DNA from: an uncultured Prevotella sp.
GTDB taxonomy: Bacteria > Bacteroidota > Bacteroidia > Bacteroidales > Bacteroidaceae
Direction of reading: 5' to 3'
Assembly: GCA_900772835.1 (NCBI GenBank)
Contig: CAAGSA010000071.1
Coordinates: 1 to 64,000, forward strand
Length of the DNA: 64,000 nucleotides
Below the pieces are notes generated by a model. That model saw only the letters and a list, made by a program, of their open reading frames with translations, had not been told where the DNA came from and made no database searches. Shown here in pieces: positions 53,421 to 62,670 of this stretch (within the stretch, counting starts at the first letter, position 1; each line of letters opens with the position of its first letter). The translations under genes were made by a program, and so were the position numbers.

Positions 53421-53447
53421 GGCTTGTAGGAGGCCGCCCTGCAAGCC
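53421..53447 (+). terminator. Stem-loop after nadA
   Basis: GGCTTGTAGG (53421–53430) pairs with CCTGCAAGCC (53438–53447) with one wobble. No T-run follows, so termination is uncertain. Confidence 0.4.
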
Positions 53448-53468
53448 TATACCTTATATATATATAAT

Positions 53469-54425
53469 ATGAAGCCGCTCGTAAGTTTTATCATACCCTA
53501 TTACAACCTGCCGCTCTGGATGATGAAGGAGTGTGTGGGGAGCATCTGCAATGTTAGGCTCGATGCTGTGGAGAGGGAGATAATCGTGGTGGACGACGGT
53601 TCCCGCGAAGACATACGTGCCGAACTTGCCGCCCTCTGTCCCGACATGGTGTATGTGAGGCAGGAGAACGGCGGACTGAGCGCAGCGCGCAACACCGGCA
53701 TCAGTGTAGCCCGGGGCAGATACATACAGTTTGTCGACGGCGACGACCGGCTCATCGCCGATGCTTATTCGCTCTGTGTGGACAAGTTGCGCACGTCGGA
53801 TGCCGACCTGCTCATGTTCCGCCACACCAGCGGCACGCTCGTGGCGGCAGAGTGCGCATGGACAGCCCCCGTGCCGGGAGCCGACTACATGTGTGCCAAC
53901 AACCTGCGTGCCGCCGCCTGGGGCTACGTGTTCAGCCGCAGTCTGCTCGGCGACCTGCGGTTCACGCTCGGCACATACCACGAAGACGAGGAGTTCACGC
54001 CGCAGCTCGTGGTCAAGGCCCGGCGTATGGCGGCAACCGGAGTGCAGGCATACTTCTATCGTCTGCGCCCCGAATCGATTACCACCACGCGCAACGCGCA
54101 CCACACGGCAAAGCGTCTCGACGACGTGGAGCGCATAATAAAAGTGCTCCACGGCAGGGCGCGGCAGCTGCAAGGTGCAGAGCGCGACGGTATGCTGCGG
54201 CGCACGGAGCAGCTGGCGATGGACTATATTTTCAACAGCATACGCATGGAGCGCAGCCACACGGCACTGGCGCGGCGCATGGAGCGGTTGCGCGCCGAAG
54301 GGCTTTATCCCTTGCCCAAGCGCAGCTACACGCGTCTTTACTCGCTCTTCCGCCTGTTGGCAAACAATGGTTGTGCATCGCGCCTGCTCATTCTGCTTGC
54401 ACCGCTCTTCGCCGGCAGGCGTTGA
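53469..54425 (+). CDS. Family 2 glycosyltransferase
   Basis: The 318-residue product has the GT-A fold start VSFIIPYYNLPLWMMKECV, the nucleotide-sugar strand EIIVVDDGSREDI, ENGGLSAARNTGI and the metal-binding DxD-like motif QFVDGDDRL. It lacks membrane helices, so it acts at the inner face of the membrane on a polysaccharide or LPS precursor. It is followed 37 bases later by a GT4-type gene. It uses more G- and T-ending codons than genes to the left of 52 kb. Confidence 0.9.
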   Translation: MKPLVSFIIPYYNLPLWMMKECVGSICNVRLDAVEREIIVVDDGSREDIRAELAALCPDMVYVRQENGGLSAARNTGISVARGRYIQFVDGDDRLIADAYSLCVDKLRTSDADLLMFRHTSGTLVAAECAWTAPVPGADYMCANNLRAAAWGYVFSRSLLGDLRFTLGTYHEDEEFTPQLVVKARRMAATGVQAYFYRLRPESITTTRNAHHTAKRLDDVERIIKVLHGRARQLQGAERDGMLRRTEQLAMDYIFNSIRMERSHTALARRMERLRAEGLYPLPKRSYTRLYSLFRLLANNGCASRLLILLAPLFAGRR

Positions 54426-54462
54426 GGCGGAGCGGAGCATTAACTTAAAATATACTACGGAA

Positions 54463-55662
54463 ATGCACATATTAGAAATACCCTCATTCTTTCCCCCCTA
54501 CGGCGGCCTGTTCTGTCTCGACCAGAGCAAGGCGCTGGCTATGTACGGCAATACCGTGCGCATAGCGGCGTGCGTGGAAACAGGACTCAGCGTAACACCG
54601 AAGCATTATTTCACCGCCCCTCTGTGTACCCATCATCTGAAGATGGACGGCATAGACGTGGTGCGCCACTATATGAGGGCGATACCCAAGTGTCACCGCA
54701 GGAACGTGGAGCGGTGGCTGGGCATTGTGGAAAAGATTGTTGACAACTATGTGGAAAGGTACGGGAAACCGGATATGCTGCACGCACACTGCTGCAAGTG
54801 GGCAGGATATGCGGCGATGAAGGCTGGAGAGAAATACGGTCTGCCTTATGTAATAACCGAGCATCTGCCTTCGGGCATACTCGCCACGGAATTCCAGCCC
54901 GGCACCGGAGCATGGCAGGAGCCCATGCTGAGGGAGGCATACTCCAGGGCGGCGATGGTGATTCCCGTGGCTGCGGAGCTGGTGGCAGACACTGCGCCCT
55001 ATTTCGGTACCGGCTACAGATGGCAGGAGGTGTCGAATACGATAGATGTGGATTTCTTTACTTATAAGGAACGGGAGCGGCGTGACGGACAGCCCTTCGT
55101 GTTCTGCTGCATAGCCGACTTCATTCCGCGCAAGGGCTACGACGTGCTGGCAAGGGCGATGCAGAAGTTCATCGCTGATACCCACGCCAACGTGCGGCTC
55201 GTGGTGGCAGGCAGGGGTACTGATTCGCAGGAGATGAAACAGTTGCTGCACGGGTGCGGACTGGAAGGACGCGTGGATATGTGCGGCAGTGTGGACAAGT
55301 ACGGTGTGCTGCAGATACTGTACGGCAGCCATTGTCTGCTGCTTGCCTCGCGCAGCGAGGTACAGCCACTGGTGCTGCTCGAGGCAATGAGCACCGGCAT
55401 TCCGGTGGTGAGCACCGAGGTGGTGCCGTGCAGCGAGCGTGTGGAGGGGGGCTGCTTTATAGCAGGAGTGGACGATGCCGACGGCTTTGCCCAGTGTATG
55501 AAGCAGGTTTACGGCGGTGCTGCCGCCGACGGCAGAAAGCTGTCTGCTGCCATCAGCGCCATGGCTTCGCCCGAAGTGGTGGGCAGGCGGCTAACGGATT
55601 TGTTTGAAGACGTTTGCCAGTCGTTTGGCGGCAACGAACAAGGCTCTTGCCGTGAGAGCTGA
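54463..55662 (+). CDS. Family 4 glycosyltransferase
   Basis: The start at 54463 (MHILEIPSFFPPYGGLF) gives 399 residues; the longer upstream frame overlaps the previous gene and is not used. The protein is a two-domain GT-B retaining glycosyltransferase: the N-domain has LHAHCCKWAGYAAMKAG and VITEHLPSG, and the C-domain has FCCIADFIPRKGYDVL, VVAGRGTDSQEM and the donor-site EX7E motif in EVQPLVLLEAMSTGIPVV. Its last 72 bases overlap the end of the converging gene on the other strand. It probably adds a sugar to a surface glycan. Confidence 0.9.
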   Translation: MHILEIPSFFPPYGGLFCLDQSKALAMYGNTVRIAACVETGLSVTPKHYFTAPLCTHHLKMDGIDVVRHYMRAIPKCHRRNVERWLGIVEKIVDNYVERYGKPDMLHAHCCKWAGYAAMKAGEKYGLPYVITEHLPSGILATEFQPGTGAWQEPMLREAYSRAAMVIPVAAELVADTAPYFGTGYRWQEVSNTIDVDFFTYKERERRDGQPFVFCCIADFIPRKGYDVLARAMQKFIADTHANVRLVVAGRGTDSQEMKQLLHGCGLEGRVDMCGSVDKYGVLQILYGSHCLLLASRSEVQPLVLLEAMSTGIPVVSTEVVPCSERVEGGCFIAGVDDADGFAQCMKQVYGGAAADGRKLSAAISAMASPEVVGRRLTDLFEDVCQSFGGNEQGSCRES

Positions 55663-56613
55663 ATACCAGGAGAGACTGCCCGACATGATGACCAGGGCGG
55701 TCTTTATTTTTATGTCCTTCCTCACGTTCCATCCGCTGATGCAGTGCACTGCCTCGTCTCTCAGCTGCGGCGAGTGGCTGCGGAAGGCGTGCATGAGCAG
55801 TGCGAACGCCTTGGCGGAGAAGAAGCGCCGTGTGGCATCCGATTTGATGCCGTATCTCTGGGCGAGGCTGAAGGAGAGCGATGCCGTGCGGCGCACGAAC
55901 CGGAACTGCTTCCGGTCGTCGGGCTGGCACGACACGGAGTTGTGGCCGATGCTGTAGTTCAGTGTCACGTCGGGCAGGTATGCTATGTTTCCGTTCATGG
56001 CGAGCATGAACACGAGCTGCATGTCTTCACATCCGTTTTCCGGGTCGCGGAAGAGTTGTGGCTCGGCGTTGTAGCACCGGCGCATCACGTCGGCGCGGTA
56101 CATTGCCGTGCAGGTGTGTACCACCGGAGCCTTGGTCTGCGTCAGTATGGCTTCGAGCATGAGCCTGCCCTCGGTGATGGGGGCGGGAAAGGGGGTGTAT
56201 GTGTTGGGGAAGGTGCGCTGTGTGTCCTCTTCGTAGTATCGCCAGTTGGTGTGTACGAGCGTCACGTCGGGGTGCTGCTCCATTATCTGCAGTTCCTTTT
56301 CCAGCTTTTCGCGGTCGGTCCAGAAGTCGTCGCCGGCGCTGTCGGCTATATACTTGCCATGGCAGGCGAGCATACAGTCGTAGTAGTTGTTCGTTATCCC
56401 CTTGTTTGGAGCCTTTGGCATCAGTCGCACGATATGTGGATAACGGTGTGCATAAGCCTCGCAAACGGCTCTTGTAGAATCAGTTGAGCCGTCCTCGCCT
56501 ATGATTATTTCTATCGGCAGGTGGCATTTCTGGTTCAGTATCGAGTCGATGGCTCTCCCGATGGTTTTCTCCTGATTGTATGTAGGCAGTATGACTGATA
56601 TTTTCTCTTCCAT
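55591..56613 (-). CDS. Family 2 glycosyltransferase (converging pair, second gene)
   Basis: The 340-residue product opens with ISVILPTYNQEKTIGRAIDS, then EIIIGEDGSTDSTRA and a DxD-like SAGDDFWTDREKLE. It belongs to the WcaA-like GT2 type. The late part (AKAFALLMHAFRS) is helical and basic. Its tail overlaps the GT4 gene by 72 bases, tail to tail. It lies 12 bases downstream of the other minus-strand GT2 gene. Confidence 0.9.
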   Translation of the reverse strand: MEEKISVILPTYNQEKTIGRAIDSILNQKCHLPIEIIIGEDGSTDSTRAVCEAYAHRYPHIVRLMPKAPNKGITNNYYDCMLACHGKYIADSAGDDFWTDREKLEKELQIMEQHPDVTLVHTNWRYYEEDTQRTFPNTYTPFPAPITEGRLMLEAILTQTKAPVVHTCTAMYRADVMRRCYNAEPQLFRDPENGCEDMQLVFMLAMNGNIAYLPDVTLNYSIGHNSVSCQPDDRKQFRFVRRTASLSFSLAQRYGIKSDATRRFFSAKAFALLMHAFRSHSPQLRDEAVHCISGWNVRKDIKIKTALVIMSGSLSWYSALTARALFVAAKRLANVFKQIR

Positions 56614-56625
56614 ATTCTAAGGGTT

Positions 56626-57519
56626 CTAATCCATATTTACGAATACTCCCAGCTTGTATATGTTGAGCAGCGGCACAATGGGTCGGTTGCCCGTGAGGTT
56701 GCTTCTTATCGGTTTCTTCAGCAGGTTGAACAGGCAGCGGTACAGCTGTCTGGCGTGTATGTTCTGCAGTTTGTCGGCAGCCGCTATGACCGACGAGTAT
56801 CCGCGCAGTTCGTTTCTGAATTCGTGCAGTGTCTGCATTCCCGTTTCCATCTTTGCCACGAATCCCGGGTTCGTCTCGAAATCGTCGAGCATGATGGGGT
56901 TGTCGATATGCGTGATGTGTATGCCGTGTTCGCACAGCTGCTTGCCCCACATCACGTCTTCGTAGCCGTATCTCCTGAATCGTTCGTCGAATGGTATGCG
57001 CAGCAGTATTCCCCGTTTCACCATGAAGTTCGATGTGTTGAAGTTCTGGTATTCCCTCCGGCTTCTGTCGGCGGCGGTGTTGTGCGGTTCGTATTTCTTT
57101 TCCATACGGTAGCGTATGTTGTTGTGCAGCGCGTCGGGGGTTCCCCCTATGTGCAGTCCGCCGCACGCGGCATCCACTCCGTCGAGCTGCACATAGTGTT
57201 TGATGAAGTCTCGGCTGCATAGGCGCCGGTCGCTGTCGAGGAAGAGCAGGTATTCGCCCTTTGCCTCGCGTGCCAGGAAGTTTCTTATCGCCGCCCTGCC
57301 CACGTTCTTCTCCCTTGCAATGTATCGGCAGTTCGGCATATCGGCAATGCTGCTGTTCTGCTTGATGAACCGGAAGTCGGTGGAGCCGTCGTCTGCCACT
57401 ATGATTTCGTAGCTGAAGTCATCGCTCCTGATGCTTTCAGCCTGGCGTTGCAGTTCGCTCACGAAGTCCACACAGCAGTTGTTGTACGACGGTAGTAGTA
57501 TTGACAGTGACTTTATCAT
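56626..57519 (-). CDS. Family 2 glycosyltransferase (converging pair, first gene)
   Basis: The 297-residue product begins SLSILLPSYNNCCVDFVSEL and has YEIIVADDGSTDF, EKNVGRAAIRNFLA and the donor-site FLDSDRRLCSRDF. The acceptor region includes GYEDVMWGKQL, matching the ED motif used as catalytic base in GT2 enzymes. Soluble, cytosolic. No clear TAnnTTTG element is seen before its start; upstream lies a 22-bp tandem array. It forms an operon with the next minus-strand gene. Confidence 0.9.
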   Translation of the reverse strand: MIKSLSILLPSYNNCCVDFVSELQRQAESIRSDDFSYEIIVADDGSTDFRFIKQNSSIADMPNCRYIAREKNVGRAAIRNFLAREAKGEYLLFLDSDRRLCSRDFIKHYVQLDGVDAACGGLHIGGTPDALHNNIRYRMEKKYEPHNTAADRSRREYQNFNTSNFMVKRGILLRIPFDERFRRYGYEDVMWGKQLCEHGIHITHIDNPIMLDDFETNPGFVAKMETGMQTLHEFRNELRGYSSVIAAADKLQNIHARQLYRCLFNLLKKPIRSNLTGNRPIVPLLNIYKLGVFVNMD

Positions 57520-57594
57520 TTTCTTGTTTTATTGTTTTTCTCTATAACGAGCAATTGGACTATTTATTTTCAGTGGGGGCGTATTTTTTCATAG

Positions 57595-57660
57595 GTGGGG
57601 CATTTAGGTGTGGTAGGTGGGGCATTTAGGTGTGGTAAGTGGGGCATTTAGGTGTGGTAA
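57595..57660. repeat. Three perfect 22-bp tandem units upstream of leuS
   Basis: GTGGGGCATTTAGGTGTGGT repeats at 57595, 57617 and 57639, differing by one base, with a fourth partial unit at 57661. The array lies about 80 bases upstream of the leuS promoter and 76 bases from the start of the divergent GT2 gene. Confidence 0.9.
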
Positions 57661-57740
57661 GTGGGGCACATAACGTAACCGGCGGATGGCTGGCGGAAAC
57701 TTTTCTGACTGAAAACAATAACTCATTGGTGGAAATTTCG

Positions 57741-57748
57741 TATATTTG
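57741..57748 (+). promoter_or_regulatory. Promoter element for leuS
   Basis: TATATTTG followed by CAGC matches TAnnTTTG, 45 bases before the start. Confidence 0.55.
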
Positions 57749-57792
57749 CAGCATTATTCTATTTCAGGAAAAAATAAAACATAATACATCAA

Positions 57793-60648
57793 ATGGAGTA
57801 TAACTTCAACGAAATCGAAAAGAAATGGCAGCGCCAGTGGGTGGAAGACCAAACCTACAGGGTGGCTGAAGACAAGACGAAAAAGAAATTCTATGTGCTC
57901 AACATGTTCCCGTACCCCTCGGGAGCAGGACTGCATGTGGGGCATCCCCTGGGATACATCGCATCCGATATCTATGCCAGATACAAGAGGCTGAACGGAT
58001 TCAACGTGCTCAACCCCATGGGTTACGATGCCTACGGACTGCCGGCAGAGCAGTATGCGATACAGACCGGACAGCACCCGGCCATAACCACAGAGACAAA
58101 CATAAACAGGTACCGCCAGCAGCTCGACAAGATAGGATTCTCGTTCGACTGGAGCCGCGAGGTGCGCACATGCGACCCGAAATACTACAAGTGGACACAG
58201 TGGGCATTCCGGAAGATGTTCAACTCCTTCTACTGTCTGGAGTGCCAGAAGGCAATGCCGATAGAGAAACTGATAGAGCACTTTGCCCAAAAGGGAAGCG
58301 AAGGCACAGAGAGCATAGCCAAGAGCGAGGAGCTGAAGTTCAGCGCCGACGAATGGAAGAAGATGAGCGAGAAGGAGCAGCAGCAGGTGCTCATGAACTA
58401 CCGCATAGCATACATCGGAGAGACGATGGTGAACTGGTGTGCCGGACTGGGCACGGTGCTTGCCAACGATGAGGTGGTGGACGGAGTGTCGGAGCGCGGC
58501 GGCTACCCCGTGGTGCAGAAGAAGATGCGCCAGTGGTGCCTGCGCGTCAGCGCATACGCGCAGCGCATGCTCGACGGGCTGGACACCGTGGACTGGAGCG
58601 ACAGCATAAAGGAGACGCAGCGCAACTGGATAGGACGCTCAGAGGGAACGGAGATGCAGTTCCGCGTGGCAGGACAGGACTGGGACTTCACCGTCTTCAC
58701 CACGCGTGCCGACACGATATTCGGAGTGACTTTCATGGTGCTCGCGCCGGAGAGCGAACTGGTGGAGAAGCTCACCACCGGGGAGCAGAAGAAAGAGGTG
58801 GATGAATACCTTGCCTATGTGAAGAAGCGCACGGAGCTCGACCGCATGTCCGACCACAAGGTGACGGGCGTGTTCACCGGTTCATACGCCGTGAACCCCT
58901 TCACGGGAGAGAACATACCGGTGTGGGTTTCAGAATACGTGCTCGCCGGATACGGCACAGGAGCAATCATGGCAGTGCCGGCGCACGACAGCCGCGACTA
59001 TGCCTTCGCGCGCCATTTCAACCTGCCCGTGGTGCCGCTCATCGAGGGAGCCGACGTGTCGGAGGAGAGCTTCGACGCCAAGGAAGGCACGGTGTGCAAC
59101 TCGCCGGCAGAGGGCAAGCAGACGACGGACGGATTCTCGCTCAACGGACTGAGCGTGAAGCAGGCCATCGCGGCAACGAAGAAATACGTGACGGAGAAGG
59201 GCATAGGCAGAGTGAAGGTGAACTACCGTCTGCGCGATGCCATATTCTCAAGACAGAGATACTGGGGAGAGCCGTTCCCCGTATACTACAAGGACGAGAT
59301 GCCGTATATGGTGCCGGAGGAATGCCTGCCGATAGAGCTGCCCGAAGTGGCACACTACAAGCCTACGGAAACAGGCGAGCCGCCGCTGGGCAACGCGCAG
59401 AAATGGGCGTGGGACACGGCGAAGAACGAGGTGGTGGACAAGAGCCTGATAGACAACAGCACCGTATTCCCGCTCGAGCTGAACACCATGCCGGGATTCG
59501 CAGGCTCGTCGGCATACTACCTGAGATACATGGACCCGAACGACGAGCAGGCACTCGTGGCAAAGGACATCGACGAATACTGGCAGAACGTGGACCTCTA
59601 CGTGGGAGGAACGGAGCACGCCACGGGACACCTCATATACTCGCGCTTCTGGAACAAGTTCCTCTTCGACATGGGAGTGTCGTGCAGAGAGGAGCCGTAT
59701 CAGAAACTCGTGAACCAGGGAATGATACAGGGACGCTCGAACTTCGTGTACCGGGTGAACTCCGACGACCACTCCAAGGCACCGGTGTTCGTGAGCTGCG
59801 GACTGAAAGACCAGTATGAGGTGACGCCGATACACGTGGACGTGAACATCGTGCAGGGCGACGTGCTCGACACGGAGCAGTTCCGCCAGTGGCGACCCGA
59901 ATACGCCGATGCCGAGTTCATACTCGAAGACGGGAAGTATATCTGCGGATGGGCAGTGGAGAAAATGTCGAAGTCGATGTTCAACGTGGTAAACCCCGAC
60001 ATGATAGTAGAGAAATACGGAGCCGACACGCTGCGACTCTACGAGATGTTCCTCGGCCCCGTGGAGGCAAGCAAGCCGTGGGATACGAACGGCATCGACG
60101 GCTGCCACCGCTTCCTGAAGAAGTTCTGGGCACTGTTCTACAGCCGTGACGGACAGTTCCTGCCAACCGGCGAGGAGCCTACGGCAGAACAGCTGAAGAG
60201 CGTGCACAAGCTGATAAAGAAGGTGACGCACGACATAGAGCACTTTTCCTACAACACCAGCATCTCGGCATTCATGATATGCGTGTCGGAACTGCAGCAG
60301 GCGAAATGCCGCAACAGGGAACTGCTGCAGCAGGTAGTGGTGCTGCTGGCACCGTTCGCTCCGCACATAGCCGAGGAGCTATGGCACCAGTTGGGCAACC
60401 AGACCACGGTGTGCGATGCACAGTGGCCAGTGTGCAACGAGCAGTATCTCGTGGAGAGCAGCATGCAGCTCACGGTGTCGTTCAACGGAAAGGCGCGCTA
60501 CCAGAAGAGCTTCCCCGTGGACGCCGACAACGAGACGATAAAGAACGAGGTGCTCGCCGACGAGAAGAGTGCGAAGTATCTTGAGGGCAAGCAGGTGGTG
60601 AAGGTCATCGTGGTGCCGAAGAAAATCGTGAACGTGGTTATAAAATAA
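57793..60648 (+). CDS. leuS: Leucyl-tRNA synthetase
   Basis: The 951-residue product is a full bacterial LeuRS. The HIGH-type motif is [19 protein letters not shown] (about residues 38–56), the editing domain CP1 lies around 225–450 ([37 protein letters not shown]), and the KMSKS motif is [15 protein letters not shown]. The anticodon-binding and C-terminal domains are intact. It starts the conserved set leuS–yitT–rdgB–porZ. Confidence 0.97.
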   Translation: MEYNFNEIEKKWQRQWVEDQTYRVAEDKTKKKFYVLNMFPYPSGAGLHVGHPLGYIASDIYARYKRLNGFNVLNPMGYDAYGLPAEQYAIQTGQHPAITTETNINRYRQQLDKIGFSFDWSREVRTCDPKYYKWTQWAFRKMFNSFYCLECQKAMPIEKLIEHFAQKGSEGTESIAKSEELKFSADEWKKMSEKEQQQVLMNYRIAYIGETMVNWCAGLGTVLANDEVVDGVSERGGYPVVQKKMRQWCLRVSAYAQRMLDGLDTVDWSDSIKETQRNWIGRSEGTEMQFRVAGQDWDFTVFTTRADTIFGVTFMVLAPESELVEKLTTGEQKKEVDEYLAYVKKRTELDRMSDHKVTGVFTGSYAVNPFTGENIPVWVSEYVLAGYGTGAIMAVPAHDSRDYAFARHFNLPVVPLIEGADVSEESFDAKEGTVCNSPAEGKQTTDGFSLNGLSVKQAIAATKKYVTEKGIGRVKVNYRLRDAIFSRQRYWGEPFPVYYKDEMPYMVPEECLPIELPEVAHYKPTETGEPPLGNAQKWAWDTAKNEVVDKSLIDNSTVFPLELNTMPGFAGSSAYYLRYMDPNDEQALVAKDIDEYWQNVDLYVGGTEHATGHLIYSRFWNKFLFDMGVSCREEPYQKLVNQGMIQGRSNFVYRVNSDDHSKAPVFVSCGLKDQYEVTPIHVDVNIVQGDVLDTEQFRQWRPEYADAEFILEDGKYICGWAVEKMSKSMFNVVNPDMIVEKYGADTLRLYEMFLGPVEASKPWDTNGIDGCHRFLKKFWALFYSRDGQFLPTGEEPTAEQLKSVHKLIKKVTHDIEHFSYNTSISAFMICVSELQQAKCRNRELLQQVVVLLAPFAPHIAEELWHQLGNQTTVCDAQWPVCNEQYLVESSMQLTVSFNGKARYQKSFPVDADNETIKNEVLADEKSAKYLEGKQVVKVIVVPKKIVNVVIK

Positions 60649-60663
60649 CACAGAGCAGTGCAT

Positions 60664-60704
60664 GTCCCTTCCCTTTTCTGCCCCAAGCAGTGGGGGGAAG
60701 GGAC
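60664..60704 (+). terminator. Hairpin after leuS
   Basis: GTCCCTTCCC (60664–60673) pairs with GGGAAGGGAC (60695–60704). The T-run is absent, so this may be only partial termination before the yitT gene. Confidence 0.5.
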
Positions 60705-60787
60705 TTGCAATAAATGAAGACAACGCCAATTATCAATAATATTTATTACAAAAGAGAAAGAATAACTTTAAATTAAAAACACTAACT

Positions 60788-61834
60788 ATGTCAAACAGCA
60801 GCAATGGTTCAAGTGCGGCACAGCACAAAAAGAACAAAATCAGCGCATTCTTCGGCAGTGACACCGGCAAGATGGTGATGCGCGAAACGAGAGACTACTT
60901 CAACATCACTCTCGGACTAATGCTATACACGTTCGGCTTCACGGTATTCCTGTTGCCGTACGAAATCGTGACGGGAGGCATCGCCGGAATCGGTGCCATC
61001 GTGTTCTATGCCACGAAGTTCCCCGTGCAGTGGACCTTCTTCATCATCAATGCCGTGCTCATCGTGGCGGCACTCAAGGAACTCGGACTGAAGTTCCTGG
61101 CAAAGACCATCTATGCCACGCTCGCCGTGACCGTGATGCTCGACCTCGCGCAGAAGATAGTGGAAATGCCCGACGGCACCTTCTATAAGCTCATGGGCGA
61201 GGGCAACGACTTCATGTCGCTCATCATAGGATGTATGCTCACGGGTACGGCACTCGCCGTGGTGTTCCTCAGCAACGGAAGCACCGGCGGTACGGACATC
61301 ATCGCAGCCGTGGTGAACAAGTATTACAACGTGTCGCTCGGCAAGGGACTCATCATGGTAGACCTCGTAATCATCGGCAGCTGTCTTGCTATCGACAGCT
61401 TCGGAACTTTCCCGGAGCGCAGCCAGAAGGTGGTGTTCGGTCTGTGCACGATGTTCATAGAATGTAACATGCTCGACTTCGTGATGAACTGGCAACGACA
61501 ATCCGTGCAGTTCATGATATTCTCCAAACACCATCAGGAAATAGCCAACGCCATCGCCAAGCAGACAGACCACACGATGACCATACTCGACGGCCACGGA
61601 TGGTTCTCGGGCAACCCAATGAAGGTGATCTGCCTCATGGCAAAGAAGGCGGAAAGCCCCATCATCTTCCGTATCATCAAGTCGATAGACCCCACGGCAT
61701 TCGTGAGCCAGAGCAGTGTGCAGGGCGTGTTCGGCGAGGGATTTGACCCGATAAAAGTGACCGGGAAGAACAAGAAAAAGGCTTTAGAGGAAGAAAAAAA
61801 CAAAGAAAAGCAAGAGGCAGGAGAAAAGGCCTGA
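60788..61834 (+). CDS. YitT-family membrane protein
   Basis: The 348-residue product has about five membrane helices in its N-terminal two thirds ([20 protein letters not shown] and following), the YitT pattern [12 protein letters not shown] and [18 protein letters not shown], and a C-terminal cytosolic DUF2179 domain ([36 protein letters not shown]). Its tail is rich in lysine and glutamate. The function is unknown to me. It lies between leuS and rdgB as in related genomes. Confidence 0.88.
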   Translation: MSNSSNGSSAAQHKKNKISAFFGSDTGKMVMRETRDYFNITLGLMLYTFGFTVFLLPYEIVTGGIAGIGAIVFYATKFPVQWTFFIINAVLIVAALKELGLKFLAKTIYATLAVTVMLDLAQKIVEMPDGTFYKLMGEGNDFMSLIIGCMLTGTALAVVFLSNGSTGGTDIIAAVVNKYYNVSLGKGLIMVDLVIIGSCLAIDSFGTFPERSQKVVFGLCTMFIECNMLDFVMNWQRQSVQFMIFSKHHQEIANAIAKQTDHTMTILDGHGWFSGNPMKVICLMAKKAESPIIFRIIKSIDPTAFVSQSSVQGVFGEGFDPIKVTGKNKKKALEEEKNKEKQEAGEKA

Positions 61835-61889
61835 CACCGCTGACAGGCATTGGCGCACATTCTGCTGCTTTCTACCCAAAGAACAAACA

Positions 61890-62507
61890 ATGAAAATAGT
61901 TTTCGCAACAAACAACAAGAACAAACTCACCGAGATAAAGGAAATTCTCGCCGAGAATTTTGAAGTACTGTCGCTCAGCGACATAAACTGCCATGTGGAC
62001 ATACCGGAAACGGGAACCACACTCGAAGAAAACGCCAGAATCAAGGCAGAATACATCTACTCGCATTACGGCATCAGCGTTTTCGCCGACGACACCGGAC
62101 TGGAGGTGGAGGCACTGGGCGGAGCACCCGGAGTGTATTCGGCACGCTACGCCGGAGGCGAAGGCCACGACAGCGAGGCGAACATGCGCAAGCTGCTGCA
62201 TGAACTCGAAGGGAAAGACAACCGCAAGGCACGCTTCCGCACGGCAATAGCACTCATACTGGCAGAACAGCAGACTGACGGTGCAACGGAAACGCCGCGC
62301 ACGGAAATATTCGAAGGAACAGTGGAAGGCGAGATAACAAAGGAAAAGAGGGGAGAGGCAGGCTTCGGCTACGACCCCATATTCCAGCCCGAAGGCTACG
62401 ACCGCACGTTCGCCGAACTCGGAAACGAGGTGAAGAACAGCATATCGCACAGGGCAAGGGCAACGAAGAAGCTCGTGGAATATCTCTGCGGCAGAATCAC
62501 GCAATAA
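61890..62507 (+). CDS. rdgB: XTP/dITP diphosphatase (non-canonical purine NTP pyrophosphatase)
   Basis: RdgB/HAM1 removes ITP, dITP and XTP. The 205-residue product has all key blocks: [17 protein letters not shown] at the N-terminus, [32 protein letters not shown] with the metal-binding aspartates, [20 protein letters not shown] and [10 protein letters not shown]. Length is normal. It starts 56 bases after the yitT gene stop and is followed by a 7-bp hairpin (62551–62567) and porZ. Confidence 0.96.
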   Translation: MKIVFATNNKNKLTEIKEILAENFEVLSLSDINCHVDIPETGTTLEENARIKAEYIYSHYGISVFADDTGLEVEALGGAPGVYSARYAGGEGHDSEANMRKLLHELEGKDNRKARFRTAIALILAEQQTDGATETPRTEIFEGTVEGEITKEKRGEAGFGYDPIFQPEGYDRTFAELGNEVKNSISHRARATKKLVEYLCGRITQ

Positions 62508-62550
62508 GAGAACAGGCACGGCAGAGCCGCACGGACAGCAGAAGAAAAGA

Positions 62551-62567
62551 CCGGCACACGGTGCCGG
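62551..62567 (+). terminator. Hairpin after rdgB
   Basis: CCGGCAC (62551–62557) pairs with GTGCCGG (62561–62567). A second, weaker stem (GGCAA…TTGCC) follows. No T-run directly after the first stem. Confidence 0.4.
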
Positions 62568-62670
62568 CAAACAATAAAACTGGAAGACGGCAATATTTTT
62601 GCCCTCTTTCAGTTATATTAGTATATAGAGGCAGACTCGTGAACTTGTATTCATAAACAACAATACGTAT

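Noticed and set aside
54175..54462. N-terminal extension of the GT4 gene
   Set aside because: It lies within the preceding GT2 gene and the ATG at 54463 starts a normal GT4 N-terminus.
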